A DNA stretch of 64,000 bases from Rhodopseudomonas palustris (GTDB lineage: Bacteria; Pseudomonadota; Alphaproteobacteria; Rhizobiales; Xanthobacteraceae), in NCBI RefSeq assembly GCF_034479375.1, contig NZ_CP140155.1:620001-684000 (forward strand), in the 5' to 3' direction. The notes under the pieces are model-generated. The model did no database searches, was not told the origin of the DNA, and saw nothing but the letters and a program-made list of their open reading frames with translations. Positions 38,998-48,388 of this stretch are shown in pieces; the first letter of the stretch is position 1; each line of letters opens with the position of its first letter. The translations under genes and the position numbers were made by a program.

Positions 38998-40035
38998 TCA
39001 GCCGCCGGTGACGCTCATATGCCGGCCGACGCTGGGGCGGTGGTGCTTGCGGTCGATGATGAAGTCGTGCCCCTTGGGCTTGGTGCCGATGGCGCGGTCG
39101 ATCGCCGCATTGAGCAGATCGTCGTCCGGTGAGGCGCGGAGCGGGCGGCGCAGGTCGGATGCGTCTTCCTGGCCGAGGCAGGTGTGCAGCGTGCCGGTGC
39201 AGGTGATCCGCACCCGGTTGCAGGATTCGCAGAAATTGTGGGTGAGGGGGGTGATGAAACCGAGCTTGCCCCCGGTCTCCTCGACCCGGACGTAGCGGGC
39301 CGGACCGCCGGTCGAGTCCGGCAAATCCGTCAGGGTGTAGTTGGTCGACAGCCGGGCCCGGACCAGCGACAGCGGCACGTACTGATCGATCCGGCCTTCG
39401 CCGACCTCGCCGAGCGGCATCACCTCGATCAGCGTCAGCCCCATGCCGAGCCCATGGGCCCATCGCATCAGCGACGGGATCTCGTCCTCGTTGGTCCCCT
39501 TCAGCGCCACCGCGTTGATCTTGACGGCGAGGCCGGCCGCGCGCGCGGCCTCGATCCCGGCCAGCACCCGGTCGAATTCGCCCCAGCGGGTGATCGCGCG
39601 GAACTTCGCCGGATCGAGGGTGTCGAGCGAGACGTTGACGCGCCGAACGCCGCAATCGCGTAGTTCGGCGGCGAAGCGTGCGAGCTGCGAGCCGTTGGTG
39701 GTGAGGGTCAGTTCGTCGAGCGCGCCGGTTTCGAGGTGGCGGGACAGCGCGCGCACCAGCGACATCATGTTGCGCCGGACCAGCGGCTCGCCGCCGGTCA
39801 GCCGGAGCTTGCGCACGCCCCGCGCGATGAACGCCGAGCACAGCCGGTCGAGTTCCTCCAGCGTGAGCAGATCGGCGCGCGGGAGGAAGGTCATGTCCTC
39901 GGACATGCAGTACACGCAGCGGAAATCGCAGCGGTCGGTGATTGAGACCCGCAGATAGTTGATCGTCCGGCCGAACGGATCGATCATGGTCGAAGCGCCG
40001 ACGGTCGGCGGGGGGGTGACGTCAGCATCGATCAT
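38998..40035 (-). CDS. moaA: GTP 3',8-cyclase MoaA (molybdenum cofactor biosynthesis)
   Basis: A 345-aa radical-SAM enzyme that converts GTP to 3',8-cyclo-H2-GTP, the first step of molybdopterin synthesis. The N-terminal cluster Cys36, Cys40 and Cys43 are in [11 protein letters not shown]. The C-terminal cluster is [21 protein letters not shown], and the chain ends in Gly-Gly as needed for activity. ATG at 40035, or internal ATG at 39987 where homology normally starts. Standing alone, 20 kb from the ModE/MolABC region. Confidence 0.95.
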   Translation of the reverse strand: MIDADVTPPPTVGASTMIDPFGRTINYLRVSITDRCDFRCVYCMSEDMTFLPRADLLTLEELDRLCSAFIARGVRKLRLTGGEPLVRRNMMSLVRALSRHLETGALDELTLTTNGSQLARFAAELRDCGVRRVNVSLDTLDPAKFRAITRWGEFDRVLAGIEAARAAGLAVKINAVALKGTNEDEIPSLMRWAHGLGMGLTLIEVMPLGEVGEGRIDQYVPLSLVRARLSTNYTLTDLPDSTGGPARYVRVEETGGKLGFITPLTHNFCESCNRVRITCTGTLHTCLGQEDASDLRRPLRASPDDDLLNAAIDRAIGTKPKGHDFIIDRKHHRPSVGRHMSVTGG

Positions 40036-40140
40036 CCGGCGGCCCTGTCACAAGTGCCGCCGCGGCGGCATGGAGCTCACCGCTATTTATGCATGATTAC
40101 CGCCGCACACAATCGCGCGGCTTGCTGCGTTGCAGAAGGC

Positions 40141-40605
40141 TCAGCGCGCCGGAGCGGGGGAGGCCGGATCGGGGAACGGCGAAGACTCGGTCGCCGGCGC
40201 CGATGCTGCCGGTGCCGCTGTCGCAGCAGGCTTGGGCTTCCTGACCCGCTTCGCGGGTTTGCGGACGGGTTTGACGGGCTGCAATTCGGCCATCACCGGA
40301 TTCGGATTGGCCGCGGCCGTTGCGGACGTCGTGAAATCGCCGGGCGTCACCACGACCTGAACCGGCACCGTGACCGGCTGGAACTTGTCCATGCTGAACG
40401 TAACGCTGAAGTCGGCGGCGGCGACCGTGATCGAACACGGCGTCTTGCAGCTCTCGCCGCTGGAGGCGACCGCATTGGCCCCGGCGGGTGTGGATTCGAG
40501 CTGAACGGTGGCGGTCGGCGGCGCCGACTTGAACGCGTCGAGCGACAACGACGAACAGCCGGCCAGGCTCAGGCCCGCGGCAGCAACGACTACGAAACGA
40601 CGCAT
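40141..40605 (-). CDS. Small periplasmic lipoprotein with PEGA-like domain
   Basis: A 154-aa lipoprotein. The signal ends in SLAGC (Cys17). A short beta domain (about 30-110) has ATVQLESTPAGANAV and a disulphide-like CKTPC motif, reminiscent of PEGA domains; a Pro/Ala/Lys-rich tail follows. Probably anchored in the inner leaflet of the outer membrane. No enzymatic residues seen. Confidence 0.6.
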   Translation of the reverse strand: MRRFVVVAAAGLSLAGCSSLSLDAFKSAPPTATVQLESTPAGANAVASSGESCKTPCSITVAAADFSVTFSMDKFQPVTVPVQVVVTPGDFTTSATAAANPNPVMAELQPVKPVRKPAKRVRKPKPAATAAPAASAPATESSPFPDPASPAPAR

Positions 40606-40765
40606 CTGGAATGTCCACCCTTGGTGCGGCTATCAGCCACAGCCCCCGGCAGACCATAAGCGGCCGACGGCATGCTTGCAACCGGTTCGGGTGCAATCTT
40701 AAGTATTGGTTAACGATTGTCCACGCGTATATTATGTAGTTCGATCAAGCCGATACAGTCGAATC

Positions 40766-41443
40766 CTAAACCGGCGGCAGCAAGCGCCCGACAGCGTCCG
40801 GCAGGTCGCGCATGTGGCCGACCAGCAAATCCGGTTTGAGTTCGGCAATCGGAACCTCGGTGTAGCCGAACTCCACGCCGATCACCGGAATCCCGGCGCG
40901 CCGTGCGACGCCGACGTCCGGACCGGCGTCTCCCACCATCACGGCCGAAGCCAGATCGCCACCGGCGCGGCCGATGGTCTCGCGCAGGATCGTCGGATCG
41001 GGCTTGGCAGCGCCGAACGTGTCGGCGCCGCAGATCGCGGCGAAGCGCGAGCTCAGGCCGAGCTGGTCGAGCAGCAGCTTCGACAGCCATTCCAGCTTGT
41101 TGGTGCAGACCGCGAAGCGGTAGCCCCGGCCGGCGAGCACGTCGAGCGTCTGTTCCAGCCCCTCGAACGGCCGCGACTCGACCGCGATATTGGCCGCGTA
41201 ATAGTCGATGAAATCGACGGCGAGGCGGTTGACGTCGTCCGGGCTGATGACCCGGCCGTCGAGCTCGAGGCCGCGCTCCAGCAGCCGCCGCGCGCCTTGC
41301 CCGATCATGTTGCGGGCGGTTGCGAGCGGCACCGCGGGCATGCCCTCGCGGACCAGGATGTAATTCAGGGCGTTGATCAGGTCCGGCGCGGTGTCGATCA
41401 GCGTGCCGTCCAGGTCGAAGACAACGGTGCGGGATGTGCTCAT
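40766..41443 (-). CDS. gph: Phosphoglycolate phosphatase-like HAD hydrolase
   Basis: A 225-aa HAD-superfamily phosphatase of the Gph type. Nucleophile Asp10 and acid Asp12 are in [12 protein letters not shown]; motif II is VCTNK; motif III Lys is in AAKPDP; motif IV is VGDAGPDV. A four-helix cap (about 20-90) is present. Likely dephosphorylates 2-phosphoglycolate, relevant in an autotroph or during DNA repair. ATG at 41443 is used; an upstream start at 41506 adds a non-homologous stretch. Diverges from rpiA. Confidence 0.87.
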   Translation of the reverse strand: MSTSRTVVFDLDGTLIDTAPDLINALNYILVREGMPAVPLATARNMIGQGARRLLERGLELDGRVISPDDVNRLAVDFIDYYAANIAVESRPFEGLEQTLDVLAGRGYRFAVCTNKLEWLSKLLLDQLGLSSRFAAICGADTFGAAKPDPTILRETIGRAGGDLASAVMVGDAGPDVGVARRAGIPVIGVEFGYTEVPIAELKPDLLVGHMRDLPDAVGRLLPPV

Positions 41444-41591
41444 GCGGGAAGCGCTAGCGGTCCCGGCGGATTTCCGCAACCGTCTGATGCCGGTGAGGCG
41501 ATGCAATCCACCCTGTTGTTATCCCGCAAACGTCGCTAGATATGCCGCGCTGCGCCGGGGACGGTCGGTTGGGAGCAGGGGTCGGGATCCG

Positions 41592-42290
41592 ATGAACAAG
41601 GAAGATTTGAAGCGGCAGGCCGCGGCGCGTGCGCTGGACGAGGTCCGCGGCGGGATGAAGATCGGTCTCGGCACCGGCTCCACCGCGAAGCATTTCGTCG
41701 AGCTGCTGGGCGAAAAGGTCCGCGCCGGTCTCGATGTCATCGGCGTGCCGACGTCCGAGGTGACCCGGGCCGATGCCGAGCGTTGCGGTATTCGATTGAC
41801 TACGCTCGATGAGATCGACCGGCTCGACCTGACGGTCGACGGCGCCGACGAGATCGACACCCGGCTCGAGCTGATCAAGGGCGGCGGCGGTGCGCTGCTG
41901 CGCGAGAAGATCGTCGCGGCCGCATCGGATCGCATGATCGTGATTGCCGACGAATCCAAATGGGTCGACTGCCTCGGCAAGTTTCCGCTGCCGGTGGAGG
42001 TGATTCCATTCGGGCTGGCCGCGACCCGGCGCGCGATCGAACAGGCGTGCGCCAAGGTCGGCGCATCCGGCCGATTGCAGCTTCGCGAAGGCAAGGACGG
42101 CCATGCTTTCGTCACCGATGGTGGCCACTGGATCGTCGATGCCCATCTCGGGCGGATCCCGGATGCTCCTCGCCTGGCCCATTTGTTGTCCGAGATTCCG
42201 GGCGTAGTCGAGCACGGGTTGTTTATCGGAATCGCCGGCACCGTGGTGCTCGCGGGGACCGACGGAATTCGAACTGTCGAACGGGCGTAG
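41592..42290 (+). CDS. rpiA: Ribose-5-phosphate isomerase A
   Basis: A 232-aa enzyme interconverting ribose-5-phosphate and ribulose-5-phosphate in the pentose-phosphate and Calvin cycles. Signature loops are [11 protein letters not shown] (about 26-36), TVDGADEID (about 79-87), [12 protein letters not shown] and ADESK. ATG at 41592 is chosen because family proteins begin about here. The DUF2059 gene follows by 23 bases on the same strand. Confidence 0.94.
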   Translation: MNKEDLKRQAAARALDEVRGGMKIGLGTGSTAKHFVELLGEKVRAGLDVIGVPTSEVTRADAERCGIRLTTLDEIDRLDLTVDGADEIDTRLELIKGGGGALLREKIVAAASDRMIVIADESKWVDCLGKFPLPVEVIPFGLAATRRAIEQACAKVGASGRLQLREGKDGHAFVTDGGHWIVDAHLGRIPDAPRLAHLLSEIPGVVEHGLFIGIAGTVVLAGTDGIRTVERA

Positions 42291-42313
42291 CGCCAAATCC
42301 AGGAGAATTGGAA

Positions 42314-42823
42314 ATGAAGTATCTGTCGAAAGCACTGCCGGCCGTCGTGCTGGCGCTCGGCCTGGCCTTGTCGGCCGGCCATGCGCAGGCCCAGACCAAG
42401 CCGCCGACCCCGGCGGCGGTCGCGGCCGCCAAGGAGATCCTGGAGCTGAAGCGCGCCAATACGATCTATGCCAGCGCGGTGCCGAACATCGTCCAGCGCA
42501 CCATGGACACGCTGATGCAGACCAACCTGAACTATCAGCAGGACCTCAAGGAAGTCGCCGTCGTGGTCGCCAAGAATATGGCCGGCCGCGAGAAGGAAAT
42601 CGGCGACGGCATGGCGAAGATCTACGCCCAGGATTTCACCGAGCAGGAGCTGAAGGACCTGGTGGTGTTCTACAAGACGCCGCTCGGGCAGAAGCTGCTG
42701 AACGAAGAGCCGAAGGCGATCCAGCAGAGCATGGCGTACATGCAGCAATGGGCGCAGACCTTCTCCGAGGAAGTCAACGGCCAGTTCCGTGCCGAGATGC
42801 GCAAGCGCGGCAAGGCGATCTGA
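42314..42823 (+). CDS. DUF2059 secreted protein
   Basis: A 169-aa periplasmic protein with a signal peptide (about 1-26, ending AQAQ) and one all-helical DUF2059 domain. Typical segments are AKEILELKRANTIYASAVPN and the C-terminal DFTEQELKDLVVFYKTPLGQK, found in many proteobacteria without known function. The ATG has AGGAGA 13-8 bases upstream. Probably co-transcribed with rpiA and ahead of gor; the repeat at 42850-42965 separates it from gor. Confidence 0.85.
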   Translation: MKYLSKALPAVVLALGLALSAGHAQAQTKPPTPAAVAAAKEILELKRANTIYASAVPNIVQRTMDTLMQTNLNYQQDLKEVAVVVAKNMAGREKEIGDGMAKIYAQDFTEQELKDLVVFYKTPLGQKLLNEEPKAIQQSMAYMQQWAQTFSEEVNGQFRAEMRKRGKAI

Positions 42824-42849
42824 CCGGCCGCGTGGCGGTCCGCCTCTTT

Positions 42850-42965
42850 CGTCATTGCGAGCGAAGCGAAGCAATCCAGCCCAGTGCACAGAGCTGGATT
42901 GCTTCGTCGCGGAGCCTGCACTCGGACGGCGCAATGCGCCGATCCGGGCGCTCCTCGCAATGACG
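42850..42965. repeat. Dispersed palindromic repeat, family B (CGTCATTGCGAGCGAAGCGA)
   Basis: Begins CGTCATTGCGAGCGAAGCGA and ends CTCCTCGCAATGACGG, with internal complementary arms GAAGCAATCCAG and CTGGATTGCTTC around 42867-42906. This unit is widespread in Bradyrhizobium-type genomes. It lies between the DUF2059 gene and gor and contains no supported gene. Confidence 0.8.
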
Positions 42966-43026
42966 GCCTCACAAGTTTCGAGCTACTGAGTTTCAACGAC
43001 CTCTTCAGCCTCAGGGCGAATACGTC

Positions 43027-44412
43027 ATGACCGACTTCGACACGGATCTGTTCGTCATTGGTGGCGGCTCCGGCGGCGTGCGCGCCGCCCGGATCGCCGC
43101 CGGCCACGGCGCCCGCGTCACCGTCGCCGAGGAATATCGCTTCGGTGGCACCTGCGTGATCCGCGGCTGCGTGCCGAAGAAGCTGATGGTCTACGCCTCC
43201 CACATCCATCAGGACATCCGCGACGCCGCGGGTTTCGGCTGGACGATCCCGCAGGCGCATTTCGACTGGCCGACGCTGATCGCCAACAAGGACAAGGAGA
43301 TCGCGCGGCTCGAGGCGATCTACGCGACCAATGTCGAGAAGTCCGGCGCCCGCACCGTCAAGGCGCGCGCGGTGTTCGAGGACCCGCACACGCTGCGGCT
43401 GTCGACCGGCGAGATGGTGCGCGCCAGATACATCCTGATCGCGACCGGCGGCGCGCCCAACCACGGCACGATGATTCCCGGCATCGAGCACGTCATCTCG
43501 TCGAACGAAGTGTTTCATCTGCCTGAACTGCCGAAGCGGATTCTGATCCAGGGCGGCGGCTACATCGCGCTGGAATTCGCCTGCATCTTCGCCGGGCTCG
43601 GCTGCGACGTCACACTGGTGTATCGCGGCGACAACATCCTGCGCGGCTTCGACGAGGATGTCCGCAGCCACGTCCGCACCGAGATGGAGCGGGCCGGCAT
43701 CAGCATTCTCACCGGCTGCACCGTCGCCCGGGTCGAGAAGCTCGGCGACGAATACACCTCGCATCTGTCGAGCGGCTCCAGCATCGCCTCGGACCAGGTG
43801 ATGTTCGCGATCGGCCGGCATCCCAACGTCGCCAATCTAGGGCTGGAGACGGCCGGCGTCGCCATCAATCCGGACAATGGCGGCATCGCCGTCAACGAGT
43901 ACTGCCAGACCTCGGTGCCGCACATCTACGCGATCGGCGACGTCACCCATCGCATCAATCTGACGCCGGTGGCGATCCGCGAGGGCCACGCCTTCGCCGA
44001 CACCGTGTTCGGCAATCGGCCTTCGCAGGTCGACTACACCAACATCCCGACCGCGGTGTTCTCGCAGCCGGAGGTCGGCACGGTCGGCCTGACCGAGTCC
44101 CAGGCGCGCGCGCTGTACGACCGTGTCGATATCTACAAGACCGATTTCCGCCCGATGAAGGCGACGATGTCGGGCAGCCAGATCCGCACGCTGATGAAGT
44201 TGATCGTCGACGGCGACAGCGACCGCGTGCTCGGCTGCCACATCGTCGGCCCGGAGGCCGCCGAACTGGTCCAACTGATCGCGATCGCGGTGAAGGTGAA
44301 GGCGACCAAGGCGGACTTCGATTCCACCATGGCGCTGCACCCGACCGCGGCCGAAGAACTGGTGACGATGCGGACGCCGACCGCCCGTTACGTCCGCGAA
44401 GCGGCCGAATAA
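43027..44412 (+). CDS. gor: Glutathione-disulfide reductase
   Basis: A 461-aa FAD disulphide oxidoreductase that reduces GSSG with NADPH. FAD loop is VIGGGSGGVRAARIAA; redox pair is Cys43-Cys48 in GGTCVIRGCVPKK; the NADPH loop is QGGGYIALEFACIFAGLG followed by the Arg-containing VYRGDN; the active-site His-Glu is in HPTAAEE at the dimer interface. Full length. Downstream spacer to the DAHP synthase gene is 197 bases. Confidence 0.92.
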   Translation: MTDFDTDLFVIGGGSGGVRAARIAAGHGARVTVAEEYRFGGTCVIRGCVPKKLMVYASHIHQDIRDAAGFGWTIPQAHFDWPTLIANKDKEIARLEAIYATNVEKSGARTVKARAVFEDPHTLRLSTGEMVRARYILIATGGAPNHGTMIPGIEHVISSNEVFHLPELPKRILIQGGGYIALEFACIFAGLGCDVTLVYRGDNILRGFDEDVRSHVRTEMERAGISILTGCTVARVEKLGDEYTSHLSSGSSIASDQVMFAIGRHPNVANLGLETAGVAINPDNGGIAVNEYCQTSVPHIYAIGDVTHRINLTPVAIREGHAFADTVFGNRPSQVDYTNIPTAVFSQPEVGTVGLTESQARALYDRVDIYKTDFRPMKATMSGSQIRTLMKLIVDGDSDRVLGCHIVGPEAAELVQLIAIAVKVKATKADFDSTMALHPTAAEELVTMRTPTARYVREAAE

Positions 44413-44424
44413 GCCCGCCCCCGA

Positions 44425-44470
44425 GTTTGCCCGTGGTTTGCCCCGGGTTTGCTGCAGCCGCCGGGTTTGC
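44425..44470. repeat. Four GTTTGC direct repeats, three at 11-base spacing
   Basis: GTTTGC begins at 44425, 44436, 44447 and 44465, so three copies are exactly 11 bases apart and the fourth 18 further on. They lie just after gor and about 140 bases before the class II DAHP synthase ATG. Helical phasing could suit cooperative protein binding. No regulator known to me has this site. Confidence 0.4.
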
Positions 44471-44609
44471 CGCTCTGAGGCGATTCTCGTATTGTTCGCA
44501 ACGGGTTGTCAGGCTGCGCGGAAATCCGGCTGGCGGCCGGGGGGGAGCCTGTGTATAACGCGGCCTCCGCGAACATATATAGAGCGGCAGGTCCTCAGGA
44601 GTTGGTCTC

Positions 44610-45998
44610 ATGTCCGAACGTTGGACACCCGATAGCTGGCGCAGCAAGCCGGTTCAGCAGATGCCGGACTACCCGGACGCGAAGGCGTTGGGCGACGTCG
44701 AGGCGCAGCTGTCGAGCTTTCCGCCGCTGGTTTTTGCAGGTGAGGCGCGCAACCTGAAGAAGGCGCTGGCGAGCGTCGCCGCCGGCGAATCTTTCCTGCT
44801 TCAGGGCGGCGATTGCGCCGAGAGCTTCGCCGAGCACGGCGCCAACAACATCCGCGATCTGTTCCGCGTCTTCCTGCAGATGGCGATCGTGCTGACCTAT
44901 GCGGGCGCCTCACCGGTGGTGAAGGTCGGCCGCATCGCCGGGCAGTTCGCCAAGCCGCGCTCGGCTCCAATGGAGAAGCGCGACGGCGTCGAGCTGCCGA
45001 GCTATCGCGGCGATATCGTCAACGACATCGGCTTCACCGAGCTCGCGCGCGTACCCGATCCGCGCCGACAACTCGAAGCGTATCGGCAGTCCGCCGCGAC
45101 GCTGAACCTGCTGCGCGCCTTCGCCAAGGGCGGCTATGCCAGCGTCGAGAACGTGCACCGCTGGATGCTGCAGTCGGTCAGCGACAGTCCGCAATCGAAG
45201 GCCTATGCCGATCTCGCCGATCGGGTTTCCGGCGCGCTGGATTTCATGCGCGCCTGCGGCCTGACCTTCGCGGTCGATTCTTCGCTCGGCACCACTGATT
45301 TCTACACCAGCCATGAAGCGCTGCTGCTCGGCTACGAGCAGGCGATGACCCGCGTCGACTCCACGACGGGCGACTGGTACGCGACGAGCGGCCACATGCT
45401 GTGGATCGGCGACCGCACCCGCCAGCTCGATCACGCCCACGTCGAGTACTTCCGCGGCATCAAGAATCCGATAGGCCTGAAATGCGGCCCGTCGCTGAAG
45501 ACCGACGAATTGCTCAAGCTGATCGACGTGCTCAATCCGGAGAACGAAGCCGGGCGGCTGACGCTGATCGGCCGGTTCGGCCATGAGAAGATCGGCGATC
45601 ATCTGCCGGCGATGATCCGCGCGGTGCAGCGCGAGGGCCGCAACGTGGTGTGGTCGTGCGATCCGATGCACGGCAACACCATCACGTCAAACTCCGGCTA
45701 CAAGACCCGTCCGTTCGACCGCATCCTCTCCGAAGTGCGCTCGTTCTTCACGATCCACACCGCGGAAGGCACCCATGCCGGCGGCGTGCATCTGGAGATG
45801 ACCGGGCAGAACGTCACCGAATGCATCGGCGGCGCCCGCGCCATCACCGACGAGGACCTCAACAACCGCTATCACACCGCCTGCGATCCGCGGCTCAACG
45901 CCGAGCAGTCGATCGACATGGCGTTCCTGATCGCGGATCTGCTGAAGCAGGGCCGCGCCGGCAAGGTCAGCCCGCTGCCGGTGGCGGCGGGGCTCTAA
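44610..45998 (+). CDS. Class II 3-deoxy-7-phosphoheptulonate (DAHP) synthase
   Basis: A 462-aa plant-type (AroA-II) enzyme condensing phosphoenolpyruvate and erythrose-4-phosphate, the entry of the shikimate pathway. Typical blocks are [30 protein letters not shown], the PEP-binding [31 protein letters not shown] and DPMHGNTI with metal ligands Cys (GGDC), His, Glu ([12 protein letters not shown]) and Asp. It resembles the short bacterial class II clade. The symbol differs among genomes (aroF/aroG/aroA), so none is given. Confidence 0.92.
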   Translation: MSERWTPDSWRSKPVQQMPDYPDAKALGDVEAQLSSFPPLVFAGEARNLKKALASVAAGESFLLQGGDCAESFAEHGANNIRDLFRVFLQMAIVLTYAGASPVVKVGRIAGQFAKPRSAPMEKRDGVELPSYRGDIVNDIGFTELARVPDPRRQLEAYRQSAATLNLLRAFAKGGYASVENVHRWMLQSVSDSPQSKAYADLADRVSGALDFMRACGLTFAVDSSLGTTDFYTSHEALLLGYEQAMTRVDSTTGDWYATSGHMLWIGDRTRQLDHAHVEYFRGIKNPIGLKCGPSLKTDELLKLIDVLNPENEAGRLTLIGRFGHEKIGDHLPAMIRAVQREGRNVVWSCDPMHGNTITSNSGYKTRPFDRILSEVRSFFTIHTAEGTHAGGVHLEMTGQNVTECIGGARAITDEDLNNRYHTACDPRLNAEQSIDMAFLIADLLKQGRAGKVSPLPVAAGL

Positions 45999-46027
45999 GA
46001 GTCGGCCGCCATCATCGATCTCTCTTC

Positions 46028-46117
46028 CGTCATGGCCGGGCTCGTCCCGGCCATCCACGCCTTACTTGGCGTCGCCTCCGAAGACGTGGATGCCCGCGAC
46101 AAGCGCGGGCATGACGA
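46028..46117. repeat. Dispersed palindromic repeat, family A, second copy
   Basis: Begins CCGTCATGGCCGGGCTCGTC and ends CGCGGGCATGACG, with arms complementary through CCATCCACG / CGTGGATG. It is the same family as 36199-36290; the right arm has changed to a GCCCGCGACAAGCGCGGGC hairpin. It fills the spacer between the DAHP synthase gene and dgkA. Confidence 0.8.
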
Positions 46118-46136
46118 CAAATAGGGGCTGGGTCAG

Positions 46137-46490
46137 TTGCTGAGGTTCTGGCGGGCGACGATCAATTCGTGGCGCGGGCTCAAATTCGCGATCCGCTCCG
46201 AGCAGGCGATCCGCGAGGAACTGGTCGCGCTCGTCCTCGCCGTTCCGGCCGCGTGGCTGATCGGCACAACGGCCTCCCGCCGCGTCGAACTCATCGCCGT
46301 GGTCGCCCTGGTGATCGTGGTCGAACTGCTCAACACCGCGATCGAGAAGCTCGCCGACCGGCTCACCACCGAGCACGACCCGCAGATCGGGCGGGTCAAG
46401 GACATGGGCTCGGCCGCGGTCGGGGTCGCCCTCGCGATTGCCGGGATGGTCTGGCTGTTCGCGCTCGGCGAGCGCATGGGGCTGGTCTAG
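46137..46490 (+). CDS. dgkA: Diacylglycerol kinase
   Basis: A 117-aa trimeric membrane kinase that returns diacylglycerol to phosphatidic acid. Amphipathic N-terminus RATINSWRGLKFAIRSEQAI with the conserved surface helix, three membrane helices, and the active-site segment VELLNTAIEKLADRLTTEHD with KDMGSAAVG. Start is TTG at 46137; no ATG fits the family's N-terminus. It begins 20 bases past the family A repeat. Confidence 0.9.
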   Translation: MLRFWRATINSWRGLKFAIRSEQAIREELVALVLAVPAAWLIGTTASRRVELIAVVALVIVVELLNTAIEKLADRLTTEHDPQIGRVKDMGSAAVGVALAIAGMVWLFALGERMGLV

Positions 46491-46534
46491 CTCTGCCAAT
46501 TGCGAAGCGGGCAGGGGGCGGCTAAATCTCGGGG

Positions 46535-48292
46535 ATGACCGACACAGCCGCCCGTTTCACGATCTCGCTCGCCCAGCTCAATCCGACGGTCGGCGACATC
46601 GCCGGCAACGCCGCGATGGCGCGCACGGCGCGCGCGCAGGCCGCGGCCGAGAACGCCGACGTCATCGTCTTTCCTGAGCTGTTCATCTCCGGTTATCCGC
46701 CGGAAGATCTGGTGCTGAAGCCGGCGTTCCAGGCGGCCTGTCGTGCGGCGGTCGAGGAGCTGGCGCGCGAGACCGCCGATGGCGGGCCGGCAATGCTGAT
46801 CGGCTCGCCCTGGGTCGACGGCGGCAAGCTCTACAACGCCTGCGCGCTGCTCGACGGCGGCCGCATCGCGGCGATCCGCTACAAGGTCAATCTGCCGAAC
46901 TACGGCGTGTTCGACGAGAAGCGCGTGTTCGCACGCGGCCCGGTGGCTGGTCCGGTGACGATCCGCGGCGTCCGCGTCGGCGTGCCGATCTGCGAGGACA
47001 CCTGGCTCGAGGAATCCGAGGACTACGAGAACGTCGTCGAATGTCTCGCCGAGACCGGCGCCGAGATCCTGATCGTGCCGAACGGCTCGCCCTACGCGCG
47101 CGGCAAGGGCGATCTGCGGCTGTCGGTGCAGGTCGCGCGCGTCACCGAAAGCGATCTGCCGCTGGTCTATCTCAACCAGGTCGGCGGCCAGGACGAACTG
47201 GTGTTCGACGGCGCATCCTTTGCGCTCAATGCCGACCGCTCGCTCGCGGCGCAATTGCCGGCGTTCGCCGAGTGCATCACGACGCTGCACTGGCACAAGG
47301 GCGCCTCCGGCTGGCGCTGCGACGGCCCGGTGGCCGCGGTGCCCGACGGCGACGAGGGCGACTACGCCGCTTGCGTGCTCGGCCTGCGCGACTACGTCCG
47401 CAAGAACGGCTTCCCCGGCGTGCTGCTCGGCATTTCCGGCGGCATCGATTCCGCGCTGTGCGCCGCGATCGCGGTCGATGCGCTCGGCGCCGACAAGGTC
47501 CGCGGCGTGATGCTGCCGTTCCGCTACACCGCGCAGATCTCGCTGGATGATGCCGCCGGGCTCGCGAATGCACTCGGCTTCGGCTACGAAGTGCTGCCGA
47601 TTGCGGCCGCGGTCAACGGCTTCGAGGAGATTCTGGCGAAGCCGTTCGAAGGCCTCGAACGCGACATCACCGAGGAGAATCTGCAGGCGCGCACCCGCGG
47701 CACGCTGTTGATGGCGATCTCCAACAAGACCGGCGCGATGGTCGTCACCACTGGTAACAAGTCGGAAATGAGCGTCGGCTACGCCACGCTGTATGGCGAC
47801 ATGAACGGCGGCTTCAATCCGATCAAGGACATCTACAAGACGCAAGTATTCAGGCTGTCGTCATTGCGCAATCGCTGGAAGCCCGACGGCGCGCTCGGCC
47901 CCGACGGCGAGGTGATCCCCGAGAGCATTATCGTGCGCCCGCCGACCGCGGAGTTGCGCGACAACCAGACCGACCAGGATTCGCTGCCGCCCTACGAGGT
48001 GCTCGACGCCATCCTCGAGCGGCTGGTCGAACGCGAGCAGCCGCTGGCATCGATCGTCGCCGACGGCTTCGACAAGGACACCGTGGTGCGGATCGATCGG
48101 CTGTTGAACATCGCCGAATACAAGCGCCGCCAGGCCGCACCGGGCGTCAAAGTCACCCGCAAAAACTTCGGCCGCGACCGCCGCTACCCGATCACCAACC
48201 GCTTTCGCGACAAGGCCGAGGCGCTGGCCGAGCCGGACGAGGCGCTGGTGGTGCGGGCAGGGCGAGCGTCGAGCGAGGCGTTCGAGGGGTAG
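46535..48292 (+). CDS. nadE: Glutamine-dependent NAD+ synthetase
   Basis: A 585-aa enzyme amidating deamido-NAD to NAD using glutamine. The N-terminal nitrilase-type glutaminase has the triad Glu48 (FPELF), Lys117 (RYKVNLPN) and Cys153 (VPICEDTW). The C-terminal synthetase has the PP-loop GISGGIDSALC (about 300-310), GNKSEMSVGYATLYGD and NGGFNPIKDIYKTQV. Full length. It starts 45 bases after dgkA. An HNH-type gene converges from the right. Confidence 0.93.
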   Translation: MTDTAARFTISLAQLNPTVGDIAGNAAMARTARAQAAAENADVIVFPELFISGYPPEDLVLKPAFQAACRAAVEELARETADGGPAMLIGSPWVDGGKLYNACALLDGGRIAAIRYKVNLPNYGVFDEKRVFARGPVAGPVTIRGVRVGVPICEDTWLEESEDYENVVECLAETGAEILIVPNGSPYARGKGDLRLSVQVARVTESDLPLVYLNQVGGQDELVFDGASFALNADRSLAAQLPAFAECITTLHWHKGASGWRCDGPVAAVPDGDEGDYAACVLGLRDYVRKNGFPGVLLGISGGIDSALCAAIAVDALGADKVRGVMLPFRYTAQISLDDAAGLANALGFGYEVLPIAAAVNGFEEILAKPFEGLERDITEENLQARTRGTLLMAISNKTGAMVVTTGNKSEMSVGYATLYGDMNGGFNPIKDIYKTQVFRLSSLRNRWKPDGALGPDGEVIPESIIVRPPTAELRDNQTDQDSLPPYEVLDAILERLVEREQPLASIVADGFDKDTVVRIDRLLNIAEYKRRQAAPGVKVTRKNFGRDRRYPITNRFRDKAEALAEPDEALVVRAGRASSEAFEG

Positions 48293-48388
48293 GGTTAGTT
48301 GTGGGCCAATGAAGCGGTGCCGGTCAGTATCAGAGATCGAACAAGGGCTCCGCTGAGTTCATCTGTTACTTCGTGCACTATGTCCGGC

